Positions 1 through 11,597 of a DNA stretch of 64,000 bases are shown piece by piece; position 1 is the stretch's first letter, and every line of letters begins with the position of its first letter. The stretch covers positions 517,501 to 581,500 of the forward strand of contig JADKDE010000001.1 in the NCBI GenBank assembly GCA_016718505.1, read 5' to 3'. The notes under the pieces were generated by a model. It was not told where the DNA came from. It did no database searches and was given only the letters and a program-made list of their open reading frames with translations. The position numbers were made by a program, and so were the translations under genes. The stretch comes from Saprospiraceae bacterium. Lineage in GTDB: Bacteria > Bacteroidota > Bacteroidia > Chitinophagales > Saprospiraceae.

Positions 1-2466
<2,466 letters not shown>

Positions 2467-2548
2467 TTTTTTTCTTTTTATTCTATATTCCTCCAGCCAT
2501 TTGTCAATATAATACAATATCGTAACCATTTGGTTACTTTAAGATTTG

Positions 2549-2660
2549 TTGGTGGTTATAGCGTGAGGGCTCCACCTCTTCCCATCCCGAACAGAGAAGT
2601 TAAGCCTCACAGCGCCGATGGTACTACCCCTAAAAGGTGGGAGAGTAGGTCGCTGCCAAC
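2549..2660 (+). rRNA. 5S ribosomal RNA
   Basis: A stretch of about 112 bases carries the conserved CCCATCCCGAACAGAGAAGT segment near 2580 and the GGTGGGAGAGTAGGTCGCTGCC 3' arm. The terminal stem pairs GTTGGTGG at the start with CTGCCAAC at the end. It sits about 80 bases after 23S in the same direction, completing the 3' half of an rRNA operon. The end positions come from the terminal stem. Confidence 0.95.
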
Positions 2661-2671
2661 TTTGATACACA

Positions 2672-2701
2672 GCCTTGAGGTCCCCTCAAGGCTTTTTTTT
2701 T
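2672..2701 (+). terminator. Intrinsic terminator of the rRNA operon
   Basis: A perfect GCCTTGAGG/CCTCAAGGC stem with a 3-base loop is followed by a run of T. It lies 11 bases after 5S and is the expected end of the rRNA transcript. The next gene is convergent. Confidence 0.9.
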
Positions 2702-2833
2702 GCCTTTACTCAAGTATTGAAGATGTTCTTATCTCTGTATTATAAAGATATTTAAAGGAATAAAGGTATATTCCAAAGCTGTAAATTAAAATTTCGAAGG
2801 TTACTTAGAATGAATTGCCTTCAAACATGATTT

Positions 2834-4024
2834 CTACGGTTCCATGAGACAAACCGATCCTCCAACCCAATCATGATGCTCATTGTAGCGTACACCAATC
2901 ATTTCGCCTTTGCTTAATCGACTAAGATTACTAGCTAATATTGGTTTTTCCGCATTTGGGGGCCAAATATACAATAAGCGAACCTCACACTTCACCATTC
3001 CATTAGGCGACTCGATCACAGGCGCGTACTCTACCTTTTTTTGTAAAATAAACTGTGTTTTATCTTTAATTGCTTCTATATCTGAAGGTTTAACATTAAA
3101 AATGACTCCTTGGCCGCTAAATGAAAAAAGTGGTTTTAATACATAATTTTCTAAATCACTTGGTATTTCTTGAAACTCATGTAGATATTTGGTTTCAGGT
3201 ACGTATTTACTTTTCAAATAGGGCATTGTGTATTTACTAATTCTAAAGAACCAATTGGGATGCTCTGCCCATTCTACTTCGTATGGTTTAGTAAAGTCTA
3301 AATATTGATCCAACACTCCAGCTTTTTCCAATTCATCAAAAATGACTCGGTTATAAATCCTTTTTATTTGCTGATTAGAACCATTCAGTTTGTAATATAA
3401 TTTATTTTCGACAGCAAAGACTTCACTAAGACATACTGGCTTTATGCCCAATTTACTTTCAGTTACATAGAAGTCCACATTGGTTTTTTGTTCATGCGGT
3501 TTAAGTTCTAACAATATGACTTCTTCTTTTTTGTGGCCATTTAATATGGATTTTTCAAGTAAATCAAAATAATCCTTGCTGGTAAGATTGTTGAATAAAA
3601 ATGTAAAATCTTTAGGACAGTCAAAATGTTCTACATATTTGTTGGCGACTAGTTCTTGCCAATAGAACAAGGATGGAAAGCCTTGAAATTCAATTAGTTG
3701 AGGGGTTAGTGCACCCTCTTTATCTTTGCATACGGCAAAATCAACGCATACAAATAAGGGATGTTTGTCTTGATTGGGTACATTCAAATGACTTGGTATG
3801 GCATTTCTAGAAATTTCTTCAAAATTATCCTCAAATAAAATTGACATCACATCCGTGCCCGCTTCTATAAGTTTATTTTTAAAAATTTTATCAATAAAAA
3901 CAGGAGTTTCGGCCACTCTGAACTTTACATCGTGGCCTACGGTTTTATTCAAGTCATCAATAAATGAATTGTATTTTTCAGTTGAAAATGACTTATTATA
4001 GGTTTTCCTGATTGATTTAATCAT
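2834..4024 (-). CDS. Conserved ATP-grasp-like protein of unknown function
   Basis: A soluble protein of 396 residues with no signal peptide or membrane segment. I do not recognise a named family with certainty. The segment LKPLFSFSGQGV at about three quarters of the length resembles the glycine-rich nucleotide-binding loop of ATP-grasp enzymes. Acidic and basic residues further on (CEVRLLYIW) fit an ATP-grasp C-terminal lobe, so an ATP-dependent ligase role is an inference. The ATG at 4024 is preferred over an in-frame TTG six bases upstream. The gene lies 12 bases after the S1-domain gene and appears to be last in a three-gene unit (TonB receptor, S1 protein, this). It is convergent with the rRNA operon. 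Confidence 0.75.
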   Translation of the reverse strand: MIKSIRKTYNKSFSTEKYNSFIDDLNKTVGHDVKFRVAETPVFIDKIFKNKLIEAGTDVMSILFEDNFEEISRNAIPSHLNVPNQDKHPLFVCVDFAVCKDKEGALTPQLIEFQGFPSLFYWQELVANKYVEHFDCPKDFTFLFNNLTSKDYFDLLEKSILNGHKKEEVILLELKPHEQKTNVDFYVTESKLGIKPVCLSEVFAVENKLYYKLNGSNQQIKRIYNRVIFDELEKAGVLDQYLDFTKPYEVEWAEHPNWFFRISKYTMPYLKSKYVPETKYLHEFQEIPSDLENYVLKPLFSFSGQGVIFNVKPSDIEAIKDKTQFILQKKVEYAPVIESPNGMVKCEVRLLYIWPPNAEKPILASNLSRLSKGEMIGVRYNEHHDWVGGSVCLMEP

Positions 4025-4036
4025 AGACAATGAGTT

Positions 4037-4738
4037 TTATTTGGGCAATTTAATACTATTATTTTCAAGAACTATTTTTCTTTCTTTGTAAAGCAATCCA
4101 ACATTGTCATAGCCAGTTTCATTTAGTGAAATATCAAGTTTTCCATCTTCTCTCACGTTGGTGATGAAGGCAGAAGTTTCTTCACCTATAGCTACGTTTC
4201 TAAAGACTGTATTTCGATAAAGCATGGCACTGTGTTTGTGGTTCACGACCATTTTATATCCCAATGGTGACTCCCCGTAACATATGGCGTTTACTAGTTT
4301 ACCTTTTTGAATGTCTTCTTGCGCAGGTATAAGAAATTTTTCTATTCTTCCATTGGCGAGTAGTCTTTCGGAAACTTTATCAAAATCAATCCGAACCACT
4401 ACAAAATCGCCTTTTCGGGTTGGATATTTTAGGGTACTGAGCGGCAATAATAAATCTTTGGCAAGGCCCCAATCTAGAAAAGCAATGTTTTCCGTTAGTG
4501 AAACTACTTGTAAAGCAACAATATCCCCTAATACCCCTTTGGGAGTTTCAGTGGTAGCTACTAAACGATCCTCGCTATCAAAATAAATAAAGACATGCAC
4601 TTCATCTCCAATATTATGGCCTTCTGGTATGTATCTTTTGGGCATTAAGATCTCACCCAAGTGGCCCGCATCTAGATAAAGACCTTGAGGGGTTGTTCTA
4701 GTTGAAATTAACGTTTGGTATGTTCCAGGTTGTATCAT
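4037..4738 (-). CDS. S1 RNA-binding domain protein, CvfB-like
   Basis: A protein of 233 residues resembling CvfB. The N-terminal part has tandem S1/OB-fold segments: one near residues 10-60 with GLYLDAGHLGEILMPKRY, and another near 65-130 with FLDWGLAKDLLLP. A third S1-like unit (about 145-215) contains VREDGKLDISLN, the usual S1 signature end. CvfB proteins bind RNA and influence expression in Firmicutes; the exact role in Bacteroidota is not established. Family members usually have about 280 residues with a C-terminal winged helix, which is short or absent here. The ATG overlaps the TGA of the upstream receptor gene by one base (TGATG), suggesting translational coupling. An in-frame TTG just before it is rejected. 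Confidence 0.82.
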   Translation of the reverse strand: MIQPGTYQTLISTRTTPQGLYLDAGHLGEILMPKRYIPEGHNIGDEVHVFIYFDSEDRLVATTETPKGVLGDIVALQVVSLTENIAFLDWGLAKDLLLPLSTLKYPTRKGDFVVVRIDFDKVSERLLANGRIEKFLIPAQEDIQKGKLVNAICYGESPLGYKMVVNHKHSAMLYRNTVFRNVAIGEETSAFITNVREDGKLDISLNETGYDNVGLLYKERKIVLENNSIKLPK

Positions 4739-7272
4739 CAAAAATCCATTTTAAGTTTTAGATTAATACGCCTAGAGGTAAGGTAGTTTGGAAGGGCGTA
4801 AGAGACATTAAAAATATCTTTTATCCAATTATTCGATGCAGCATTTTGTATTTTCAATAAATTAAAAACTTCTAAGCTAAGCCAAGTATATTTGGTGAAT
4901 CTCAAAAAATGGTTCGGTTTGTTTTCTTTCCACTTTCTATCGTACAATGTTACAGAAAATCCTATATCGACGCGGTGGTAAGGGTTAAATCTGTAAGTAT
5001 TTCTAAAAACTCGATTGTTGTCAGGTATTCCGAAAGGAAGCCCCGTGCCAAGGGTAAAGCCCATGTGCATTTTGAAATTTTTGTTTTGGGGCAAATAATC
5101 TTGGAAAAAGATTGCTAGAGTGGCTAATTGGTCAGTTGGCCTCGGTACATCAGAGACTTCTTTTGCCTCCGTTTTGTATGGCTCTCTTTTAAGATGAGTT
5201 ACGCCGTCGATGGCTTCTCTGGTTCTTAGTAAAGAAAAATTAAACCAAGACTCTGCATCAGGAACGAACTCGCCATTTAATCGCACATCTAAGCCCATAG
5301 CATAGCCTGTGGCCTCATTGGCACCATAATACCTTACGCGGACATTGTCCACGTCGTAGGGCACCAAATCCCATAGTTTCTTGTAATATCCCTCAACGAT
5401 CAATTTATATTTTTTCTTGCCTTTGCTTGAGTGCCCAAAATCGTAAGTCCAACCCCCAACAATTTGTGCAGATTTTTGGGCCATCAAATTGGTATCCAAT
5501 TGGCCAGAGAAATTTCTCAATTCGCGATAAAATGGAGGCTGGTAATAGAGTCCACCGCTCAGTTTGAAGGTCATTGTTTTTGAAATTGATTTTGGTGTAT
5601 AAATCAATTGCATTCTTGGGGTGATGAAAAAATCATTGTTTAATGTCCAGTAATTTCCACGGATTCCAGCTATTACTTGTAATTCATCATTATTTTGGAA
5701 TTGGAAAGTGAAACCATCTTGGATATAAGCAGTAAAACGATTTGAATTGAGGTTGTTGGTTGTTTTTAAGACGTTTCTGATTCTAAAATAATTGGTGTCC
5801 GTAGGTAGCGAAAAACCAGCTGAATCTAATCTTTCCCATTCATTGATCTTGTCGTTTATTTTTTCAGTTTGAAATTTAATACCATACTGCAAAAACTGAT
5901 AGGTTAACGAACGACCGCTATAATTAAATTCTGTGCCGCCTTTGAGTTCAGTGTTGGCTACGGTAGATCTAAGATAGTTTCGAGCAAATCGCTGTTGGAT
6001 TCCTTGTCCTAAAAGAGATTTGTCCTCCCCAGCACCATCGGAGCCCAAGCTGGTTTCTACTTCATACAAACCGTAAGTCCCAATTAAATCAAACCTTTCA
6101 TTTTCTTGACTGGAATATACGGATGCTAACCATTTTAGGAAAGTAGGATTCTTCTTATTGTCTGGTAGATAAGTAAGTGAGATTCCACCCATTTGTGTAT
6201 AAAATTCATCAACCTCTTGGCCTTCATAATCTGTCCTCAATCTCAGGGTGAAATCAATCAATCCTTTGGCGGAGATGCCAGATTCTGGGATGAGTTTATA
6301 TTTGGCTAAATTATAATTGCCTATCAATCCAAGTTGAATTGTCTTGCTGATGTCGTATGTGATATATGTTTGAAAATCAAAAAAATCTGGTTGATACTCG
6401 CCTTTGATACTCGTCGTATTCAAAAGATAGCGCGTAGTTTTATGTCTTGCGCCAAAGAGAAAACGTACTCTACGATAATTGTCTTTGCTGACTTTAAAAC
6501 TGCCTTCCAAGTGCGCTGAAGTCCCTAATAGGCTCAAACCTACAGATGCCGCAAACGAAGAGGGCAATTTATATTTAACATCAAATACGGAGGACATTTT
6601 ATCGCCAAATTTAGCTCCAAATCCCCCAGAAGAAAATTGAAGATCTTTGATCAAATCTATATTTGGAAAAGAAAGTCCCTCCTGCTGACCACTTCGAATC
6701 AATTGGGGTCTATATATTTCAAAATCGTTGATATAAAGAAGGTTTTCATCATAATTTCCTCCTCTTACATTGTATTGGGATGATAGTTCGCCCCCAGTAC
6801 CACTGCTGGTGCCAAGTGCTATATGCGGCAGCAAACTCTCAATATTTCCACTGGCAGAAGGCAAGAATTTCATTTCGGTGACGCCCTCGCGAATCATGGT
6901 TTTGTCTTGGATGGCATAATCTGAGACCACGATTTCATTTAAAACATTTTCATCTTGGGCCAATTTTAGGACGACATTTTTAGTAGCACCGGGGGCTATC
7001 TTATCTATTTTAAAAGAAAAAGATTTATAATCCATGCGGAAAACATCCAGTTCTAATTCAACATCTGAGGGAACTTCTAGAATAAAATAACCCTTTGAAT
7101 CTGTTTGAACGGCAGTACTAGTACCCTTTAGGTTTATAACAGCAAATTCGATGGGTTCTGAATGCACTTTATCGACAATCGTTCCTGTGAGTTGCGATTT
7201 GAATTCTTGAGCAGAAATATGATCTAAAACAGTAAGAATTAAAAACAGTAATAAAACTAAAATTCTATTCAC
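4738..7272 (-). CDS. TonB-dependent receptor with carboxypeptidase-regulatory-like N-terminal domain
   Basis: An outer-membrane receptor of 844 residues. In order it has a signal peptide (about 1-21, ending SAQ), a CarboxypepD_reg-like beta-sandwich (about 25-105, GTIVDKVHSEPIEFAVI), a plug domain (about 120-235, with YNVRGGNYDENLLYINDFEIY) and a beta-barrel ending in aromatic KLKMDF. It would import an unknown substrate using TonB/ExbBD energy. No SusD partner is adjacent, so it is not a canonical polysaccharide locus; the substrate cannot be named. It is first in a likely operon with the CvfB-like gene, whose start overlaps its stop. No clear promoter was identified in the 250-base AT-rich gap before cysS. 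Confidence 0.92.
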   Translation of the reverse strand: MNRILVLLLFLILTVLDHISAQEFKSQLTGTIVDKVHSEPIEFAVINLKGTSTAVQTDSKGYFILEVPSDVELELDVFRMDYKSFSFKIDKIAPGATKNVVLKLAQDENVLNEIVVSDYAIQDKTMIREGVTEMKFLPSASGNIESLLPHIALGTSSGTGGELSSQYNVRGGNYDENLLYINDFEIYRPQLIRSGQQEGLSFPNIDLIKDLQFSSGGFGAKFGDKMSSVFDVKYKLPSSFAASVGLSLLGTSAHLEGSFKVSKDNYRRVRFLFGARHKTTRYLLNTTSIKGEYQPDFFDFQTYITYDISKTIQLGLIGNYNLAKYKLIPESGISAKGLIDFTLRLRTDYEGQEVDEFYTQMGGISLTYLPDNKKNPTFLKWLASVYSSQENERFDLIGTYGLYEVETSLGSDGAGEDKSLLGQGIQQRFARNYLRSTVANTELKGGTEFNYSGRSLTYQFLQYGIKFQTEKINDKINEWERLDSAGFSLPTDTNYFRIRNVLKTTNNLNSNRFTAYIQDGFTFQFQNNDELQVIAGIRGNYWTLNNDFFITPRMQLIYTPKSISKTMTFKLSGGLYYQPPFYRELRNFSGQLDTNLMAQKSAQIVGGWTYDFGHSSKGKKKYKLIVEGYYKKLWDLVPYDVDNVRVRYYGANEATGYAMGLDVRLNGEFVPDAESWFNFSLLRTREAIDGVTHLKREPYKTEAKEVSDVPRPTDQLATLAIFFQDYLPQNKNFKMHMGFTLGTGLPFGIPDNNRVFRNTYRFNPYHRVDIGFSVTLYDRKWKENKPNHFLRFTKYTWLSLEVFNLLKIQNAASNNWIKDIFNVSYALPNYLTSRRINLKLKMDF

Positions 7273-7526
7273 GAAATATTATTTATTAAATTTTTGAACG
7301 AAAATATTGCACAATATGGCGAAAAACTGGAATATTAACGTAAAATTGTGGTTTTTACTTTAGGCTAATTTATACGCAAAAATAAAAATCAGGATAATAG
7401 GAAGATTGTAAACATCTAACAAAACTACCGAAAAGCCAATATTCTAGAAGAACTAGAAAATATCGTAAAAATATTGTGTTCCGAACATTGACGAAATCAA
7501 GTATGCAAAACAAATTCACCCAGCAC

Positions 7527-9020
7527 TTAAAGTTTTTTCCAAGATGTCCCCTCTTTGCCATCCATGATTTGGATTTTGGCGTTAGCCAAGGTATCTCTGA
7601 TCTTATCAGAAGTTCCCCAATCTTTATTCTCACGAGATTTGGCTCTGATATCGATGATGAGATCCATAATCAAATCTAAGGAAGCGGACGAGCCGTTGGT
7701 CCCACTTTCATCCAGTAGGCCAAAAACTCCAAAAACAATTTCATTGAAAGCCGTTTTAATCCTTTCTATTGCATCTTGACTGATCGCATTTGGTTCAATC
7801 TGCCCATTGGCGTATCCGTTGATTTTAGTGGCCAATTCAAAAAATTTGGAAAGGGACTTAGGAACATTAAAATCATCACACAAATCCTCCAGAATTTCAG
7901 TCAATAACTGGTTTATCTCGGGATCTAAAGTGCCGCCTGCAGCCAAGGGGGATGAAATGGTTTGAACCAATTTTGCAGCATCCATCAAGCGCAAATAGCC
8001 TTTTTCAGCCGCAGCAAGGGCTTCGTCATTGAGATCTAAAGTACTCCGATAATGGGACTGTAGCGTCAAAAAGCGTAAGGTCATAGGTGAATAACCTTTG
8101 GATATCAATGGATTTTCGCCAGCAAATAACTCATAGGGCATGATATAATTTCCATCGCTTTTGGACATCTTTTTGCCATTCAGCTGGAGCATATTGGCAT
8201 GAATCCAATAATTGGCAGGCTGAGAGTTGCAACCTCCATAGTTTTGGGCAATTTCATTTTCGTGGTGAGGAAATTTTAAGTCAAGCCCCCCACCGTGTAT
8301 ATCGAATTTTTCACCGAGATATTTAGTACTCATGGCACTGCACTCCAAGTGCCAGCCAGGAAAACCAAGAGACCAAGGAGAATTCCATTGCATGATATGT
8401 GTATCGTCTGCCTTGATCCAGAGGGCGAAGTCTGAAGGATGTTTTTTGGTGTCTTGGTTCTTCAAGTTTTCACGAGATTCTGCTAGGAGTTCTTCAACTA
8501 CACGACCAGAAAGCTGACCATAGATATTTGGATTTTCCTTTATAAAGTCCAATGTAGAAAAATAGACTGAACCATCTTGAACATAGGCATAGCCATTCTC
8601 CAAAATTTTTTCAGTTAATTCAATTTGTTCTATGATATGGCCCGTGGCTCTTGGTTCGATATTTGGGGGTAGATTATTCAGGATACGCATCATTTCGTGG
8701 AATCCGACGGTATATTTTTGAGCAACCTCCATGGGCTCTATTTGATTAAGCCGAGCCCCCTTAGCCAATCGATCTTCACCATTGTCCAATAGGTGACCCA
8801 CATCCGTGATATTTCGGACGTACCTTACCTTGTATCCCAAATAGACGAGTAAGCGATATATAATATCAAAATTGGTAAATGTGCGACAATTGCCAAGGTG
8901 TACATCATTATAAACCGTAGGACCGCAAACATACATGCCAATGCGCCCAGGTTCGATGGGTGTAAATAGTTCCTTCTGTCGGGTAAGACTGTTGTGAATG
9001 TACAGCTTGTGATTTATCAT
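7527..9020 (-). CDS. cysS: Cysteinyl-tRNA synthetase
   Basis: Charges tRNA-Cys with cysteine in the cytoplasm. A class I synthetase of 497 residues. The HIGH-type motif is HLGN at 41-44 and the KMSKS loop is at 284-288. Zinc ligands match the E. coli pattern with a constant offset: Cys32, Cys227, His252, Glu256. The DALR-like anticodon region follows, and the C-terminus (DTLANAKIQIMDGKEGTSW) is typical of the family. The ATG start places the standard N-terminal strand before the zinc cysteine. It lies 9 bases downstream of the EEP-family gene and may share its transcript. Confidence 0.97.
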   Translation of the reverse strand: MINHKLYIHNSLTRQKELFTPIEPGRIGMYVCGPTVYNDVHLGNCRTFTNFDIIYRLLVYLGYKVRYVRNITDVGHLLDNGEDRLAKGARLNQIEPMEVAQKYTVGFHEMMRILNNLPPNIEPRATGHIIEQIELTEKILENGYAYVQDGSVYFSTLDFIKENPNIYGQLSGRVVEELLAESRENLKNQDTKKHPSDFALWIKADDTHIMQWNSPWSLGFPGWHLECSAMSTKYLGEKFDIHGGGLDLKFPHHENEIAQNYGGCNSQPANYWIHANMLQLNGKKMSKSDGNYIMPYELFAGENPLISKGYSPMTLRFLTLQSHYRSTLDLNDEALAAAEKGYLRLMDAAKLVQTISSPLAAGGTLDPEINQLLTEILEDLCDDFNVPKSLSKFFELATKINGYANGQIEPNAISQDAIERIKTAFNEIVFGVFGLLDESGTNGSSASLDLIMDLIIDIRAKSRENKDWGTSDKIRDTLANAKIQIMDGKEGTSWKKL

Positions 9021-9029
9021 CTTAGTTTA

Positions 9030-10085
9030 TTATTGAATTTGTATCAAACTATTGATTGGAAAATGGTCGGAAATATTTTGATGATTACAGGATTCAAAAC
9101 TGACGATTTTATACCTTTTGTCGGTAAAAATATAATCAATTTTTAGTCCAGGAATAGCACCATCATAAGTAACACCATAACCAAAGCCCTTTTCTTTAAA
9201 TGCATCTTTGAAATTATTGTTTAAATTTCTGTACACATAGGAGGCTGCCACTTCGTTGAGATCGGTGCCAATTATGATCGGGTAAGGACTTGATTTTATG
9301 TGATCTATGACCAATTCGAGCTGATCGACTCTTTTCAAAGCCGAGCTTTTGTATTTTTTTATCATCCTCCAAGCACTTCGCCAAGTAGCCTTGTCCTCCA
9401 AGTTAGCTTTTTTTGAAAAGTTTTCTGCGTCTTTGGAAATGGAGCTGGACTGCAGATGGAGAGAATAAAATCTTATGATATTATTTTTGATTTTTATATC
9501 AGACCAAGTGGCGCTATTGCCGCTCTCCGTAAATGGAATATCCCCAGTTTCTAATATAGGATATTTTGAAAAAATAGCCGTACTGCCGTCTTTGGGCTCA
9601 ATAATATGATAGTGTTTATATCCTTGATTTTTTATAAAAAAAGTGTCTAAGGTGCGATTGTATTCTTGAAAAAGTAAAATGTCGGGATCATCAAAGTCTT
9701 TAGAAATCTGCCTCCACGCCTTTTCAGCCCTTTTAATTTTATGCCTAAAATCGTATAGATTTATGCGGAATTCAAAAGCATTGAAAGAACAAATATTGAT
9801 GGTATCAGGATCCAAATTTTTTTCAGGCTTAAATCTTAACCCGAAGTAAGCTTGGATGAGAGAATAATTGAGCAAGAGACCCAATATAGGTAAGATTAAA
9901 TATCGAAATTTTTTCAAATAAGCCCATAACAATATGAAAATAAAATTGATACCAAAAAACACTGGGTATAGCAATGCTAGCCCAAAGTACACGCCCAATG
10001 ACTTAGGATTAAACCATGTGCTCAGGTACAACAAGATCAGCGTCCAAGCACATATAATAGAGCAAAATCTTAAAAATTTTATCAA
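9030..10085 (-). CDS. Endonuclease/exonuclease/phosphatase (EEP) family membrane protein
   Basis: A protein of 351 residues. Three N-terminal hydrophobic segments (about 8-25, 33-58, 62-82) anchor an extracytoplasmic or membrane-attached EEP catalytic domain. Family motifs are visible in order: NICSFNAF, LFQEYN, SLHLQSS, GTDLNEV, KIDYIF and SDHFPI, including the catalytic His/Asp residues of DNase I-like hydrolases. The substrate is unknown; relatives cleave nucleic acids, phosphoinositides or sphingolipids. The start is a TTG in the same frame as the upstream rhomboid gene, separated only by that gene's TAG and one codon. It is last in the mutL-rhomboid-rhomboid-EEP series, which I recall as a recurrent order in Bacteroidota. 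Confidence 0.85.
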   Translation of the reverse strand: MIKFLRFCSIICAWTLILLYLSTWFNPKSLGVYFGLALLYPVFFGINFIFILLWAYLKKFRYLILPILGLLLNYSLIQAYFGLRFKPEKNLDPDTINICSFNAFEFRINLYDFRHKIKRAEKAWRQISKDFDDPDILLFQEYNRTLDTFFIKNQGYKHYHIIEPKDGSTAIFSKYPILETGDIPFTESGNSATWSDIKIKNNIIRFYSLHLQSSSISKDAENFSKKANLEDKATWRSAWRMIKKYKSSALKRVDQLELVIDHIKSSPYPIIIGTDLNEVAASYVYRNLNNNFKDAFKEKGFGYGVTYDGAIPGLKIDYIFTDKRYKIVSFESCNHQNISDHFPINSLIQIQ

Positions 10086-10088
10086 AAA

Positions 10089-10964
10089 CTAGGCTTTATA
10101 ATATTTTAAAAAGTCTTTCTCCGCTTGACTTAAGGATTCATATCCTTTCTGCCTTACCTTTTCTAATATAAAATTTAATTTGGTCTCTTGGTTAAAATCA
10201 TCGTTTGATTTTGTGTTGATCGATACAATTTTAGATTTTATTTTGTTTGATTTTTTCGGGAGCTTTAAATTAAGGATGTCATAGAGCCAATTGGGCAAAT
10301 CATATCCCGCTTGAAGTCCTTTTATCAATAAAATACCCGAAAGAGCCGCACCAATGTGCGAAATGGCCCCTCCTGTATTCGATGACATGGAGATGGCACT
10401 GAGATCGATGATGAAATACACAAAAGCTATCCACTTTAACTTTACTGGGCCCAATATGATGAGGTGCAATGTATAGTCAGGGGTGATGGTAGCAGCTGCA
10501 AACATCAATGCCATTGCTCCAGCTGATGATCCTATCAGGAATTGACCTTGATTGAATCCTGAAGGTAAAAAATGAAAGGCCAATGAAAAGACAAGTCCTC
10601 CAACCAGCGTTCCAATGAAAAAATATGGTAAGAGCCTTTTTTCTCCAATTAAATCGGCTAGGATGACGCCAAACCAATACAATATCAATAGATTGAAAAT
10701 TACATGCAAGAAGCCGGAATGTAAAAATGCGTACGTGATCAAGGTCCACGGTCGATATATCCAGTAGTTTATGTCTCCATTTAATCGGAAGGAATTGAAT
10801 AAAAAGTCGTACCAAGGTGGATTATAACCTCCATTGGTCATCATACCGATTATTTTTAATATAATAAAAAATAGAAAAACACCTCCGATAAAGTATATCA
10901 GCCTTAGAAGATTATTGCCAAGCCTAAATCCATTTTTTATGTCGTCAAAAATACTCGTAACCAT
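10089..10964 (-). CDS. Rhomboid family intramembrane serine protease (second of a pair)
   Basis: A polytopic membrane protein of 291 residues that would cleave transmembrane substrates within the bilayer. The catalytic dyad is visible: GSSAG at 145-149, giving Ser147 as nucleophile, and His203 in SHIGAALSG. HSGFLHVIFNLL (82-93) is the conserved helix 2 segment. A basic, cytoplasmic C-terminal tail (about 225-291) lies beyond the rhomboid core. The ATG is one base after the TGA of the preceding rhomboid gene, so the two are tightly coupled. The TAG stop is directly followed, in the same frame, by the EEP-family gene. Substrates are unknown. Confidence 0.92.
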   Translation of the reverse strand: MVTSIFDDIKNGFRLGNNLLRLIYFIGGVFLFFIILKIIGMMTNGGYNPPWYDFLFNSFRLNGDINYWIYRPWTLITYAFLHSGFLHVIFNLLILYWFGVILADLIGEKRLLPYFFIGTLVGGLVFSLAFHFLPSGFNQGQFLIGSSAGAMALMFAAATITPDYTLHLIILGPVKLKWIAFVYFIIDLSAISMSSNTGGAISHIGAALSGILLIKGLQAGYDLPNWLYDILNLKLPKKSNKIKSKIVSINTKSNDDFNQETKLNFILEKVRQKGYESLSQAEKDFLKYYKA

Positions 10965-10965
10965 G

Positions 10966-11595
10966 TCAGAATTTTTTCCACAATAATATCATAATAAACC
11001 CAGCTAAAGCACCACCCAAATGCGCAAAGTGCGCAATATTGCTCTGTCCAGGGTCTATACCTACTCCACCAAACAATGCCAAAGCGATATAACCAGGCAC
11101 TAACCACTTAGCAGGAAACGTAATTGGGATAGGAAAAAGTGTAATGGGGTTGTTTGGGAATAATAGTCCAAATCCAACAACTAGGCCGAATACACATCCA
11201 GAAGCACCCATCATACTTATCCTTGAATGGATAAATACTTCATACATTTCAGGCCCTTGTGCGTGAAAACTAAAGTACCAATAAATTAAATGTCCTAATA
11301 AGGCGCCCAATCCAGACAGGAGATAAAACTGCAAAAACCGTTGTGGGCCCCAGACCATCTCGAGAGCTGATCCGAAAAAGTAAAGCCCCAACATATTCGA
11401 CAATAAGTGGGTAATATTGGCATGCATGAACATGTGGGTTATCAGCTGAAAAGGCCTAAAAAAGGTGGAAGCTGGATAGTATAAAGCAAATATCATCCTT
11501 CCATCAAGTCCCATGATAAAAATGGTGCCAAAAAATACAGCAACATTTATGATTATTAAGTTTTTGACCACTGGGGTCACTGGAGGAAACATCAT
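10966..11595 (-). CDS. Rhomboid family intramembrane serine protease (first of a pair)
   Basis: A compact rhomboid of 209 residues, close to the minimal six-helix core. GASG at 130-133 gives nucleophile Ser132. His192 in FAHLGGALAGF is the catalytic base. MHANITHLLSNMLGLYFFG (57-75) is the helix 2 signature. It differs from its neighbour in lacking the C-terminal tail, so the pair are paralogues that have diverged rather than a recent duplication. It begins 2 bases after mutL stops, consistent with one operon. Substrate unknown. Confidence 0.93.
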   Translation of the reverse strand: MMFPPVTPVVKNLIIINVAVFFGTIFIMGLDGRMIFALYYPASTFFRPFQLITHMFMHANITHLLSNMLGLYFFGSALEMVWGPQRFLQFYLLSGLGALLGHLIYWYFSFHAQGPEMYEVFIHSRISMMGASGCVFGLVVGFGLLFPNNPITLFPIPITFPAKWLVPGYIALALFGGVGIDPGQSNIAHFAHLGGALAGFIMILLWKKF

Positions 11596-11597
11596 AG

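Noticed and set aside
2467..2548. tRNA in the 23S-5S spacer
   Set aside because: AT-rich with no tRNA-like arms.
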